A stretch of 64,000 bases of DNA from Microbacterium sp. SLBN-146. Its GTDB lineage: Bacteria; Actinomycetota; Actinomycetes; Actinomycetales; Microbacteriaceae. The first letter of the stretch is position 1. Each line of letters starts with the position of its first letter. Position numbers and translations under genes: made by a program. Under the pieces are notes generated by a model. It was not told where the DNA came from and made no database searches. It was given only the letters and a program-made list of their open reading frames with translations. Where the stretch lies: positions 2,170,001 through 2,234,000 of the forward strand of contig NZ_VFMR01000001.1 of the NCBI RefSeq assembly GCF_006715145.1. The letters are read 5' to 3'. Below are positions 53,793 to 63,952 of the stretch, piece by piece.

Positions 53793-54305
53793 TCAGGGTG
53801 CGGTGGTCGCCTCCACGCGGAAGCTGTGCTTCTGGAATTCGCCAGAGGGAGGCGTGCGCCAGTGCAGGGTGATCCTGTCGCGTTCACGGGCTTCGTAGCG
53901 AACAGTGATCGCATCGCCGCTGCCCACCTTGATGGGCAGGCTGAAGTCGGTGTCGACCGTCGAGTGTGACGACCAGGGCTTGATGAAGCGCAGCTCCGTC
54001 GGGAGGCCCGTGTTGGTGAACGTGAGGACCCCCGGCGCGGTGTACTCGCGGTTCCACTGGGTGGTGGGGGCCGTATCGGTGCGGGGCTCCCTCGCCGGTG
54101 AGGCCACGAGCGCGCGACGGTCTCGAGACCAGACGGTCAGTCCCGCGACGACGAGCGCTGCGCCTCCGATGATGGTCAGGATGCCGAGCGCGACCACCCA
54201 ACCGAGCCAAGACTCGCGTGCCCAGAGCGCCGGTGCGCCGAGCGCGATGGCCACGCCGACACCGACGATGCCGATGCCGTAGCCGATCCGGTTCTTTCCG
54301 CGCAC
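53793..54305 (-). CDS. Two-helix membrane protein
   Basis: 170 residues. Two N-terminal transmembrane helices (about 7-28 and 34-58), then a linker and a predicted beta-rich domain (TNTGLPTELRFIKPWSSHSTVDTDF). GTG start with no clear Shine-Dalgarno sequence. It lies 38 bp downstream of the FadR gene on the same strand. Function unknown. Confidence 0.7.
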   Translation of the reverse strand: MRGKNRIGYGIGIVGVGVAIALGAPALWARESWLGWVVALGILTIIGGAALVVAGLTVWSRDRRALVASPAREPRTDTAPTTQWNREYTAPGVLTFTNTGLPTELRFIKPWSSHSTVDTDFSLPIKVGSGDAITVRYEARERDRITLHWRTPPSGEFQKHSFRVEATTAP

Positions 54306-54343
54306 CCGTGAACTCTAGCGACATGCGCCAGGTCGGTGCTCGC

Positions 54344-55123
54344 TCAGCGGTGGGTCGGGCGCATCGGGGGGAGGGTCGAGACGAGCACGCTGTCGGGGCT
54401 CGTCTCCTTGAGCGCCTGTCGACGGGTCTCGTCGAGATATCCGACGTGGTTCTGGAACGCGGCACGTGCTCCGTCGGGGTCGCTCGCCGCGATCGCGAGG
54501 TAGATCGCCTCGTGCTGTTGCGACACGAGGTCGCGGTCGAGCTGGTCGACGAAGACGGAGTTCGTCGCGGGTCGTGCGAGATGCACCGACGTCATCGCGA
54601 GCTCGAGGATGGGGTTTCGCGCCGCGCGGGTGATCGCCGTGTGGAACGTGAGGTCGAGATCGAGCCACTCCGGCATGGGCAGCGACGGGTCGGTGCTGGC
54701 ATCCACCGCCTGCTTGATCGCCGCGAGGTCGTCGTCGTCGCGACGGAGCGCGGCGAGCTCGACGCAGTGCATTTCGAGCACCCAGCGGGCCTCGTCGACG
54801 TCGCGCACGGAGACGTTGCCCGCCCGGTACCAGAGTTGGATCGCATCGGCGAGCTGCTCCGCGACCTCTTCCGAGTCGGGGACGGCGACGAACGTGCCGC
54901 CGTTGCTGCCGCGCGCCGATACGACGAGCCCCATCGCTGACAGCAGCTTGAGCCCTTCGCGGGCGGTGGCCCGAGACACGTCGAAGGCCTCCGCGAGCTC
55001 GACCTCGGAAGGGAGGCGCTCGCCGGGGGACCAGATGCCGTCCGAGATCGCGGTGCGCAGCTGGCGCGCGATCTGGCCCGAGGCATCCCGTCTTCCCAGC
55101 GGCTCGGGCGTGAAGATTCCCAT
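54344..55123 (-). CDS. FadR-subfamily GntR regulator
   Basis: 259 residues. The N-terminal GntR winged helix (QLRTAISDGIWSPGERLPSEVELAEAFDVSRATAREGLKLLS) is followed by an all-helical FCD domain with the metal-binding residues Asp, His (LDLDLTFHTAI) and later His (SQQHEAIYLAI; FQNHVGYL). FadR/FCD proteins are ligand-responsive repressors or activators of sugar-acid, amino-acid and amide catabolic genes. ATG 55123 has AAGGAG upstream. It is divergent from the ABC importer operon across a strong promoter and operator, so it is the likely repressor of that operon. Confidence 0.93.
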   Translation of the reverse strand: MGIFTPEPLGRRDASGQIARQLRTAISDGIWSPGERLPSEVELAEAFDVSRATAREGLKLLSAMGLVVSARGSNGGTFVAVPDSEEVAEQLADAIQLWYRAGNVSVRDVDEARWVLEMHCVELAALRRDDDDLAAIKQAVDASTDPSLPMPEWLDLDLTFHTAITRAARNPILELAMTSVHLARPATNSVFVDQLDRDLVSQQHEAIYLAIAASDPDGARAAFQNHVGYLDETRRQALKETSPDSVLVSTLPPMRPTHR

Positions 55124-55159
55124 CCGTCTCCTTCGTCCACTGCCTATCGAAACACATGG

Positions 55160-55188
55160 TTTACAAGTCGGCCACGCTGAAGTAATAA
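55160..55188 (+). promoter_or_regulatory. Promoter of the ABC importer-amidase operon
   Basis: TTTACA (55160-55165) and TAATAA (55183-55188) with 17 bp between them. It points toward the binding-protein gene at 55231. Confidence 0.75.
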
Positions 55189-55195
55189 TTCGAAC

Positions 55196-55216
55196 GTTGA
55201 ATGTTAGACAATCAAC
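55196..55216. promoter_or_regulatory. FadR-type operator over the operon start
   Basis: A 21-bp palindrome with arms GTTGA/TCAAC and inner TGT/ACA (16 of 21 positions symmetric), located just after the -10 box and before the binding-protein gene. FadR/FCD regulators bind such palindromes, so repression of the importer is likely. Confidence 0.65.
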
Positions 55217-55230
55217 CCGAGAGGCTCGAC

Positions 55231-56319
55231 ATGAAACGCTCCCTCCTTCCCGCGGCCGCACTGCTGCTGTCCGCCATCGCCCTTTCCGCCTGCAGCGCCC
55301 CGACGCCGGCAACGGATGCCGGTGCGCCGAGCACCAGCGCGACCGCCGTCGCCGACGACTCGGCCATGGCGACGACGATCGAGTACCTCGACGCGGGTCT
55401 TCCCGACCTCGAGGGCGCGACGATCGCCTACCTGACCGAGTGCGCCGCGGCCAACGCCTACTGCCAGACGCGCCTCCAAGGTGCGGAGGACATGGCCGCT
55501 GAAGCGAACGCCGAGCTCGTCGTGTTCGACGCCAACTTCGACCCCGCCGCACAGCTCGCGCAGGTGCAGGACGCCGTCCAGCGCGGCTTCGACGGATACC
55601 TGTTCTCGCCCGTCGCGTCGACCTCGGGATGCTCCGACCTCGACGTCCTCCTCGAAACCGGCAAGCCTGTCGCGACCATCAACAGCCCCATGTGCGGCAA
55701 CCCCGACTACACCGAGGGCACCGTCGGATTCGTCGGGATGCAGACGGAGTCGTTCTTCACGGAACACGTCAAGAACGCCTTCGCGTCGTGCGAAGGCGAA
55801 TGCGAGGCCGTCGCCGTCGGCGGCTTCGTGGGAAGCGACCTCTTCACCCGCTGGGAGAGCGCGATCGCCGCGGCATCCGCGGAATACCCCAACGTGACCG
55901 TCGTGTCGGACCAGCCCGGCAACTTCGATCCCGCTGCGGCGCTCACTGTCGTGCAGGACGCGATTGCAGCGAACCCCGACGTCTCGATCGTCGTGTCGTC
56001 GTGGGATGACATGACGCGCGGCGTCGAGCAGGCCATCACGGCCAGCGGAAAGACGCCCGGCACCGACGTGCGCATCTACAGCGTCGGCGGCACGACCGAC
56101 GGCGTCGCGAAGGTGGTCGACGGCGCCTGGAGCGGCACCTCGGTGCTCCTTCCCTATGAAGAGTCGGCCTACGGCTTCGTGCAGCTCGCGCGCGCGATCG
56201 AGACGGGGGAGTCGACCCCCGGCTTCACGTTCCTCGGCGACGCACCCGTCGTCGTCGATGGTCCGGGCTCGATCTTCATCACGAGCGACAACGCGGACAC
56301 CTTCACACCGGAGTACTGA
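55231..56319 (+). CDS. ABC importer substrate-binding lipoprotein
   Basis: 362 residues. A lipoprotein signal ends in the lipobox LSAC. The mature domain is a type 1 periplasmic-binding fold (Peripla_BP_4): the strand GATIAYLTECAAANAYCQ, then DPAAQLAQVQDAVQRGFDGYLFSPVAS and SIVVSSWDDMTRGVEQAI. It captures the ligand outside the membrane for the permease/ATPase. The ligand is not readable; the operon context (amidase, PxpA) points to an amide or cyclic amide rather than a sugar. It starts the operon, 15 bp after the operator. Confidence 0.92.
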   Translation: MKRSLLPAAALLLSAIALSACSAPTPATDAGAPSTSATAVADDSAMATTIEYLDAGLPDLEGATIAYLTECAAANAYCQTRLQGAEDMAAEANAELVVFDANFDPAAQLAQVQDAVQRGFDGYLFSPVASTSGCSDLDVLLETGKPVATINSPMCGNPDYTEGTVGFVGMQTESFFTEHVKNAFASCEGECEAVAVGGFVGSDLFTRWESAIAAASAEYPNVTVVSDQPGNFDPAAALTVVQDAIAANPDVSIVVSSWDDMTRGVEQAITASGKTPGTDVRIYSVGGTTDGVAKVVDGAWSGTSVLLPYEESAYGFVQLARAIETGESTPGFTFLGDAPVVVDGPGSIFITSDNADTFTPEY

Positions 56320-56322
56320 GCC

Positions 56323-57836
<1,514 letters not shown>

Positions 57837-57840
<4 letters not shown>

Positions 57841-58814
57841 GCGTCGCCACCAAGACCGCGTCACCCGTCCCGCTCCGCGACGCCCTGACTCGCGTGCGTT
57901 CCTTCGGCGTCGTGCTCGCCCTCATCGTGCTCGTCGTCATCGTGACGGTCGCGCAGCCCGCGTTCCTCGCGCCGGGGAACCTCATGAACATCCTGAGTCA
58001 GTGGGCTCCCATCGCGATCATGGGCGTCGGCATGACGTACGTCGTCATCACGGGCGGATTCGACCTGTCGGTCGCAGCCGTCTTCGCGCTGGGGGGAGTC
58101 GTCGCGGCGGGCCTCGGACAGACGATGGCCCCGATGATCGCGTTCCTCGTCGCTGTCGCCGTGGGCGCTCTCGCGGGCCTCCTCAACGGATTCATCGTGA
58201 CCGTGCTGCGGGTGAACCCCTTCATCGCGACACTCGGCAGCTCGCTCATCCTCGGCGGTGTCGCGCTCGTCGTGACTGCCAACCGCCCCTTCGTCGTCGC
58301 GTTCGCCGACTTCGGAATCCTCGGATCGGGGCGATTCCTCGGTGTTCCGTACTCGGGAATGGTCGCGATCCTCGTGATGGTCGTCGGCGGACTCGTCCTG
58401 GCCTACACGGCGTATGGCCAGAACGTCTATGCCGTGGGCGGCAACCTCGAAGCCAGTCACCTCTCCGGCATCCACACGACGCGTGTCGTGAGCCTCGCCT
58501 ACGTGCTGTCGGGAGCGTGCGCGGGACTCGCGGGCGGCATCAGCGCGTCGCAGCTCAGCTCCGCTCAGGCGAGCATGGGCGCCAATCTCCTCTTCGACGT
58601 GCTCACCGTCGTGATCGTCGGAGGAACGTCGCTCGCCGGCGGCAAGGGAGCCGTCTGGCGCACGGCGGTCGGCGTCGGCATCCTCGCGACGTTGCAGAAC
58701 GGCTTCAACCTTCTCGACGTCGATCCGTACTACCAGAACATCATCAAGGGCCTCATCATCATCGCGGCGCTGGCGAACGTACGGTTCTCGCGTCGCATCC
58801 GCCCGGCCGCGTAG
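57837..58814 (+). CDS. ABC importer permease
   Basis: 325 residues with about nine helices. It matches the BPD_transp_2 (RbsC-type) family: FLAPGNLMNILSQWAPIAIMGVGMTYVVITGGFDLSV and later YAVGGNLEASHLSGIHTTRV, the EAA-like cytoplasmic loop for the ATPase. It forms the membrane channel with the double ATPase. The ATG overlaps the upstream stop (ATGA). The amidase follows 62 bp later in the same direction. Confidence 0.92.
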
Positions 58815-58876
58815 GCGCCGGTCTTCAGCATCCACCCCCAGACTCACCCGCCAGACTCGACACAAAGGAGAACGAC

Positions 58877-60373
58877 ATGTCCGTACCTCAGATCGAAGAA
58901 CTCACCATCGCCGCCGCTCACGAGGGATTCCGCTCGGGCGCGTTCACGGCCCGCGACCTCGTCGACGCCTACCTCGACCGCATCGCCGCGGTCGACGCGG
59001 CAGGTCCTGCGCTGAACTCGATCATCACGATCGCCTCCGACGCGCGGGATCAGGCCGATCGACTGGACGCGGAGTTCGCCCGCACGGGAGACCTGACGGG
59101 TCCGCTCCACGGCGTCCCCGTGGTCGTGAAGGACCAGATCGAGACGGCCGACATGCCGACGTCCTTCGGCAATGTCGCCGCTGCGGAATACCTCCCCGCG
59201 CAGGATGCCACGGCGATCGCGAAGCTCCGTGACGCGGGCGCGATCATCCTCGGCAAGACGACGCTTCCCGACTTCGCGACCTCGTGGTTCTCGACGTCGT
59301 CCCGCAGCGGTGTGACCAAGAACCCCTACGACCTCGCGCGTGACCCGGGCGGATCGAGCAGCGGTTCGGCGACGGCCGTCGCGGCGAACCTCGCCCTCGT
59401 CGGCATCGGTGAGGACACGGGCGGGTCCATCCGGCTTCCCGCGTCCTTCTGTGGACTCGTCGGTGTGCGCGTCACCCCGGGGCTCATCAGCCGCGCGGGC
59501 ATGTCGTCGCTCGTCGTCCCGCAGGACACAGCAGGCCCCATGACGCGCACGGTCGAAGATGCCGCGCGTCTGCTCGACGTGCTCGTCGGATACGACGCAC
59601 GCGACGAGTTCACGGGTGCCGTCGTCGTGGACGGTGGGGGAGCGACCTACGCCGAGTCGGCGGCGCCGCGCTCCGTCGAGGGGTTGCGTCTCGGTGTGCT
59701 GCGCCAGGCCTTCCCCGACGAGACCGACCCCGACGGCGCACAGGCGGCATCCGTTCTCGAGACGGCCCTCGCAACCCTCGCCGACGCCGGAGCCGACCTC
59801 GTCGAGATCGAGATCGACCGGCTCGACGAGCAGGTCGGATTCACGTCGCTCTACACGACGCGCTCGCAGCAGGACATGGATGCGTTCGTCGGAGCGCGGC
59901 CCGACCTTCCGGTGCAGTCGATGCGGGCGATCGTCGAAGCGGGGGAGTACCACGAGAAGCTCGACCTGCTCGAAGCGATCGTTGCGGGTCCGCTCGACCC
60001 CACCGACGACCCCGCGTACCTCGAGCGGGTGCTCGCGCAGACGGCGTTCCAGCGGCAGGTGCTCGGCATCATGGCCGCGCACGACCTCGACGCGATCGTC
60101 TTCCCCGACTCGAAGCTCCCGGCCCCGACCCACGCCGACATCTTCGCCGACCGGTGGACGTGCCTCACGTACCCGACCAACACCGTCATCGCGTCGCAGC
60201 TGCTCTTCCCGGCCATCACCGTCCCGGCCGGGTTCACGGCGCACGGACTGCCCGTGGGGCTCGAGATGATGTCGGCTCCCTACTCGGAGCGCGCGCTGCT
60301 CGGCGTCGCGGCCGCGATCGAAGGTGCGATCGGCGCACGTCGCGCACCCCGCCTCGACACGGTCGAGGCATGA
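58877..60373 (+). CDS. Amidase (amidase-signature family)
   Basis: 498 residues. The amidase-signature triad is visible: Lys85 (VVVKDQIET), Ser160 (GGSSSGS) and Ser184 (EDTGGSIRLPA). It hydrolyses an amide bond of the imported compound or its product. Start ATG 58877 with AAAGGAG at 7-bp spacing. Its stop overlaps the pxpA start (ATGA at 60370-60373). Amidase and PxpA homologues side by side suggest a small cyclic-amide or amide-breakdown route. Confidence 0.93.
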   Translation: MSVPQIEELTIAAAHEGFRSGAFTARDLVDAYLDRIAAVDAAGPALNSIITIASDARDQADRLDAEFARTGDLTGPLHGVPVVVKDQIETADMPTSFGNVAAAEYLPAQDATAIAKLRDAGAIILGKTTLPDFATSWFSTSSRSGVTKNPYDLARDPGGSSSGSATAVAANLALVGIGEDTGGSIRLPASFCGLVGVRVTPGLISRAGMSSLVVPQDTAGPMTRTVEDAARLLDVLVGYDARDEFTGAVVVDGGGATYAESAAPRSVEGLRLGVLRQAFPDETDPDGAQAASVLETALATLADAGADLVEIEIDRLDEQVGFTSLYTTRSQQDMDAFVGARPDLPVQSMRAIVEAGEYHEKLDLLEAIVAGPLDPTDDPAYLERVLAQTAFQRQVLGIMAAHDLDAIVFPDSKLPAPTHADIFADRWTCLTYPTNTVIASQLLFPAITVPAGFTAHGLPVGLEMMSAPYSERALLGVAAAIEGAIGARRAPRLDTVEA

Positions 60374-61101
60374 GGCGCGTCACCGTCAACGCTGATCTCG
60401 GTGAGGCCATCGGCATCCACTCCTTCGGCAACGACGATGCGCTCCTCGACATCGTCGATTCCGTCAACATCGCGTGCGGCATGCACGCCGGCGACCCGAG
60501 CGAGATGCGCCGGGTCGTCGCGAAGGCCGCCGAGCGGGGTGTGACGATCGGAGCTCACCCGGGCCTCCCCGACCTCGTGGGCTTCGGGCGCCGGGCGATG
60601 GCGATGGATGCCGGTGAGGTGCGCGACCTCGTGCGGTACCAGGTCGGTGCGCTCGTGGCGTTCCTCGACGACGTTGGTGCAGCGCTTCATCACGTCAAGC
60701 CGCACGGCGCGCTCTTCGGCATGGCGATGGCCGACGTCGACATCATGCGGGGGGTCTGCGAGGTCGCGGCGCAGTTCGACGCCGGCGTCTACGGCCTTCA
60801 GGGCACGGCGCACGAAGAGGCGGCGCGCGAGGTCGGCGTGCCGTTCTTCTCGGAGCTCTACGTCGACCTCGACTACGACGACGACGGTGTGCTCGTCATC
60901 GAGCGGCGTGCGCGGCCGACCGAAGTGGCATCCGCTCGACAGCGGACACGGGATGCCGTCGGCTCCGGCCTGCTGCGCACCGTCTCCGGCCAGAGCCGCA
61001 CCGTCACGGTCGACACGGTGTGCGTGCACTCCGACCTGCCGAACGCCGTCGAGGTCGCGACAGCCGTGCGAGAGGAGATCGACGCGCTCGCGGCGGAGTG
61101 A
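60370..61101 (+). CDS. pxpA: LamB/YcsF-family protein (PxpA-like)
   Basis: 243 residues, standard for the LamB/YcsF family (5-oxoprolinase subunit A). Markers: VNADLGEAIGIHSFGND, SVNIACGMHAGDPSEMRRVV, and the glutamine-rich middle (HPGLPDLVGFGRRAM; HVKPHGALFG). PxpA works with PxpB and PxpC to open 5-oxoproline with ATP. Neither partner is in this window, so it may have a different substrate in this amide-importer operon. Overlaps the amidase stop by four bases. Confidence 0.88.
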   Translation: MRRVTVNADLGEAIGIHSFGNDDALLDIVDSVNIACGMHAGDPSEMRRVVAKAAERGVTIGAHPGLPDLVGFGRRAMAMDAGEVRDLVRYQVGALVAFLDDVGAALHHVKPHGALFGMAMADVDIMRGVCEVAAQFDAGVYGLQGTAHEEAAREVGVPFFSELYVDLDYDDDGVLVIERRARPTEVASARQRTRDAVGSGLLRTVSGQSRTVTVDTVCVHSDLPNAVEVATAVREEIDALAAE

Positions 61102-61114
61102 CGCGGATCGGACG

Positions 61115-61160
61115 GGGGTCGTTGCTCCTCTTCAGTCCCCTGAGAAGGAACGACGACCCC
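61115..61160 (+). terminator. Terminator-like hairpin after the amidase operon
   Basis: A long imperfect stem (GGGGTCGT outer / ACGACCCC, inner CTTCAG / CTGAGAAG) without a T-tract, 14 bp after the pxpA stop. Confidence 0.55.
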
Positions 61161-61215
61161 TGCCATTCCTTCGAGGGTCGTCGGCAGTGTCGGAGCTCGG
61201 GGCGAGGATAGGTGC

Positions 61216-61821
61216 ATGAAGCGCCTGGATCTCGCGTGGCGGGGGATCGACGACGAGGCTCGAGTTGACCGCGCCCGAGTACGCGTCGATGACGACGGGA
61301 TGATCGCTCACGGCACCTCGATCACCGACGACTACGCCCTGTCGTGGAGCCTGGACGCGACCGAGGGGTGGATCACACGCACGCTCGGTGTGACGGTGCA
61401 TGGTGACGGATGGTGGCGCGCGCTCGCCCTCGCCCATTCCCACGAGGGCGTGTGGACGGCACACGTCGAGACGCACGGCGACGTCGATCTGCCGCTCGCG
61501 GGCATCGAAGACGACGCGGCACTGGGCGGTGCGCTCGACTGCGACCTCGGACTGTGTCCCGTGACCAACACGATGCCCATCCGCCGACTGGGGCTGCTCG
61601 ATGCCGATGCCGATGCCGATGCCGACATCTGCACGACGCTCGTCATGGCGTGGGTGGAGGTCCCGTCTCTTCGTGTCCTCCGCAGCGACCAGGTCTACCG
61701 GTATGCGGGTCCCGCTCTCATCGGGTTCCGCAGCGGTGACTTCGCTGCCGAGATTTCGGTCGACGGTGATGGGTTCGTCATCGACTACCCCCAGCTTGCG
61801 CGGCGTGTCCCGTCGCCGTGA
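61216..61821 (+). CDS. Putative glycolipid-binding domain protein (DUF1089-type)
   Basis: 201 residues matching the pattern of the putative glycolipid-binding family: LDLAWRGIDDEARVDRARVRV, DDYALSWSLDATEGW, and QVYRYAGPALIGFRSGDFAAEISVDGDGFVIDYPQLA. Soluble, with no signal peptide. A (GATGCC)4 tandem repeat encodes the DADADADAD stretch at 61600-61623 and is a slippage-prone site. Function is inferred only from the domain name; a role in binding lipids or glycolipids has not been shown here. Confidence 0.8.
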   Translation: MKRLDLAWRGIDDEARVDRARVRVDDDGMIAHGTSITDDYALSWSLDATEGWITRTLGVTVHGDGWWRALALAHSHEGVWTAHVETHGDVDLPLAGIEDDAALGGALDCDLGLCPVTNTMPIRRLGLLDADADADADICTTLVMAWVEVPSLRVLRSDQVYRYAGPALIGFRSGDFAAEISVDGDGFVIDYPQLARRVPSP

Positions 61822-61925
61822 TCAGGCGCTTGACAGATCCAATGCCGCGTGGGGTGTCGGCGTCGATCTGGTGATGCGCTGGCACGGATCGCGCAACTCG
61901 TGAACCGGCGTGGTGGGATGGACAC

Positions 61926-62252
61926 GTGACCGCACCCCAGAACGCCCTCTCGCTGACGATCGCCGGAACCCCCGACTTCGGAAGTGTTGTGCTGCAGTCG
62001 CTCTACCGCATCACTCGCCGATCGACCCCCGAGCTACGCCGCTCCATTCGCTCGGGTGAGCCTGTCTACACCGCGACACTCTTCGGCAACGAACACATCG
62101 ACGTCGTTCCCCGGCTCGAGAAGACCGCCGCCTACCTCGAAGAGATCGGCGTTCCGTTCGTCATTCACGAATGGGTCGATGGTGAGCGCGAAGAGATCTC
62201 GATCGAGCTCATGCGAGAGATCATCGAGTCCGCCGACGGTCAGTTCGCCTGA
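61926..62252 (+). CDS. Small hypothetical protein
   Basis: 108 residues from GTG 61926. Compact alpha/beta with PELRRSIRSGEPVYTATLFGN and EKTAAYLEEIGVPFVIHEW; the end is acidic (SIELMREIIESADGQ). No recognised domain, though the layout resembles small immunity or adaptor folds. It is well placed as a real gene, with good codon use and 104 bp upstream free of genes. Confidence 0.7.
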   Translation: MTAPQNALSLTIAGTPDFGSVVLQSLYRITRRSTPELRRSIRSGEPVYTATLFGNEHIDVVPRLEKTAAYLEEIGVPFVIHEWVDGEREEISIELMREIIESADGQFA

Positions 62253-62312
62253 ACGGCGACGACGTGGCCGGCGTGGATGATCTGTTCAGCAATCGGCCGA
62301 CATGATGGGCAC

Positions 62313-63323
62313 GTGGAGCACCCCGAACGACAACGTCGCTGGATGCCGTTCGTCGTCACACTGCTGATCTGCGCGCCGATTGCGGTGCTGCTCGCCTGGC
62401 CACAGCTCTTCGGCGTCCAGACCGCGCTGGTGGTGTCGCAGCTGGTCGCATTCCGGATGCCGATCGCGTTGCTCCTCCTCATCGGAGCCGCAGCCTTCGG
62501 CGCGACGGCGCTCCTGCGCCGCCGCTGGGGGATTGCGGCCGGACTCGCGGTGGTGCTCGCCGTCACCTCGATCACCAGTGGGGGTGTGGCTCTGGCGCGC
62601 GGGCTCGGCGGGTCGATGCCCGTTGGTGACCTCACGGTCGTGGCCTGGAACACTCTCGGCGGAGCGGCGTCGCCGGAGAGCATCGCCCGGTTCCTCCTCG
62701 ATTCCCATGCCGACATCGTGAGCCTGCCCGAAATGGACGAGACCGCCGTGGCAGAGGTGGCACGCCTCTTGTCGCTGGCAGGCGTCAAGATGAACGCCCA
62801 CACCACCTACGGTGAGACGGGCTACTCCGAGATCCCGACGTCGGTGCTGGTCTCCGCCGACCTGGGGGAGTACCGCATCGATGCGTCGGCGGGGTCCACT
62901 CCCGACCTGCCGAGCGCTGTCCTTCGCCCCGTGGGAGGCGAAGGGCCGACGATCGTCGCCGCGCACCCGATGCCGCCGCTGCCGTTCTCGATGGGCCAAT
63001 GGCGTGCGGGACTTCAGTGGGTGGCCGATCAGTGCACGGAGCCTGACACGATCGTCGCGGGCGACCTGAACGCGACCCTCGACCACCTCTCCGGCCTCGG
63101 CGTCGACGGCGGCACCGTGGGTGAGTGCCGGGATGCTGGGCTCGAGGCGGGTGCGGCAGGGGTGGGCACATGGCCGATCTCGGCGCCCACGTGGCTCGGG
63201 GCACCGATCGACCACGTGCTCGTGGGCTCCGCGTGGAAGGTGCGCGGCTTCGAGGTCATCACATCGGTCGACGACGCCGGCAGCGATCACCGTCCCGTCG
63301 TCGCAGTGCTCGACGCCCGCTGA
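62313..63323 (+). CDS. Membrane-anchored endonuclease/exonuclease/phosphatase family protein
   Basis: 336 residues from GTG 62313. Three N-terminal transmembrane helices (about 10-100) precede an endonuclease/exonuclease/phosphatase domain. Markers: VVAWNTLGG (Asn), VSLPEMDE (Glu), VAAHPMPP (His), IVAGDLNATLDH (Asp/Asn) and the C-terminal DDAGSDHRPVVAVLD (Asp/His). These are the metal-binding and catalytic residues of the fold. It should be an extracytoplasmic phosphodiesterase or phosphatase; the substrate is unknown. Confidence 0.85.
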   Translation: MEHPERQRRWMPFVVTLLICAPIAVLLAWPQLFGVQTALVVSQLVAFRMPIALLLLIGAAAFGATALLRRRWGIAAGLAVVLAVTSITSGGVALARGLGGSMPVGDLTVVAWNTLGGAASPESIARFLLDSHADIVSLPEMDETAVAEVARLLSLAGVKMNAHTTYGETGYSEIPTSVLVSADLGEYRIDASAGSTPDLPSAVLRPVGGEGPTIVAAHPMPPLPFSMGQWRAGLQWVADQCTEPDTIVAGDLNATLDHLSGLGVDGGTVGECRDAGLEAGAAGVGTWPISAPTWLGAPIDHVLVGSAWKVRGFEVITSVDDAGSDHRPVVAVLDAR

Positions 63324-63341
63324 CCCGCGGAGAGCTCTTGC

Positions 63342-63791
63342 TCAGAGCCGCAGAATGCCCACGCGCTCGCCGAAGAGCTCCTCGCCCGTCGGCACGAAAC
63401 CGAGCGTGAGATAGAACTTCTCGGGGCCGTCGTCACCCGGTTCCCACAGCACGGTGATCGCATCGAAGCCGCGGCGGCGGGCCTCGTCGGCGACCTGCAT
63501 GACCGCGAAGCGGCCGACGCCCCGGCCCTGCGCCGCGGTGTCGATGTTGAGGCGCCACACGCCGGCGCGGAATGCGGCGATCTCGTTCTCGGCGTCGAAG
63601 TTCGCCATGACGAACCCGACGACGTTCTCTCCGTCGAGGATGGCTCTCGGCCACGCGGTGGGGGTGACGTAGGCCTCGGCGAGCGAGTAGACGACGGGCG
63701 CGACGTTGGCGGGTTCGCTGGGTCGCGGAGGCAATGCGACGAGCGCATCCAGCAGGTCTGGTGAGGGAGGTTCGAGTCTGAGGTCGGACAT
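63342..63791 (-). CDS. GNAT-family acetyltransferase
   Basis: 149 residues from ATG 63791. It contains the acetyl-CoA binding motif in the beta-bulge AAQGRGVGRFAVMQVADEARRRGFDAI and the strand NVVGFVMANFD. It should transfer an acetyl group from acetyl-CoA to a small molecule or protein N-terminus. It is convergent with the EEP-family gene (18 bp between the stops) and diverges from the LacI-type gene at the window end. Confidence 0.85.
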   Translation of the reverse strand: MSDLRLEPPSPDLLDALVALPPRPSEPANVAPVVYSLAEAYVTPTAWPRAILDGENVVGFVMANFDAENEIAAFRAGVWRLNIDTAAQGRGVGRFAVMQVADEARRRGFDAITVLWEPGDDGPEKFYLTLGFVPTGEELFGERVGILRL

Positions 63792-63902
63792 GCGCGTCAC
63801 GATAGCCCGCGCCACCGACACCAGCTGGATGACCTCGTCCCCGTGCAGATGTTTCCGTTTGGTAAAGCCTCGAATTCCTTCTTGCCAGAACGGCGTGGTC
63901 CC

Positions 63903-63940
63903 GTTTACGGTAAACCAAAGCGGTTTGGCAAAGCGCTTTG
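63903..63940. promoter_or_regulatory. Stacked palindromes before a LacI-type gene
   Basis: Three overlapping or adjacent inverted repeats: GTTTACGGTAAAC (63903-63915), AAACCAAAGCGGTTT (63912-63926) and CAAAGCGCTTTG (63929-63940). Central CG and AAAGCGCTTT are typical of LacI-family operators. A similar half-site lies at about 63848. Auto-regulation is likely. Confidence 0.75.
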
Positions 63941-63952
63941 GAAGGAAGCACC

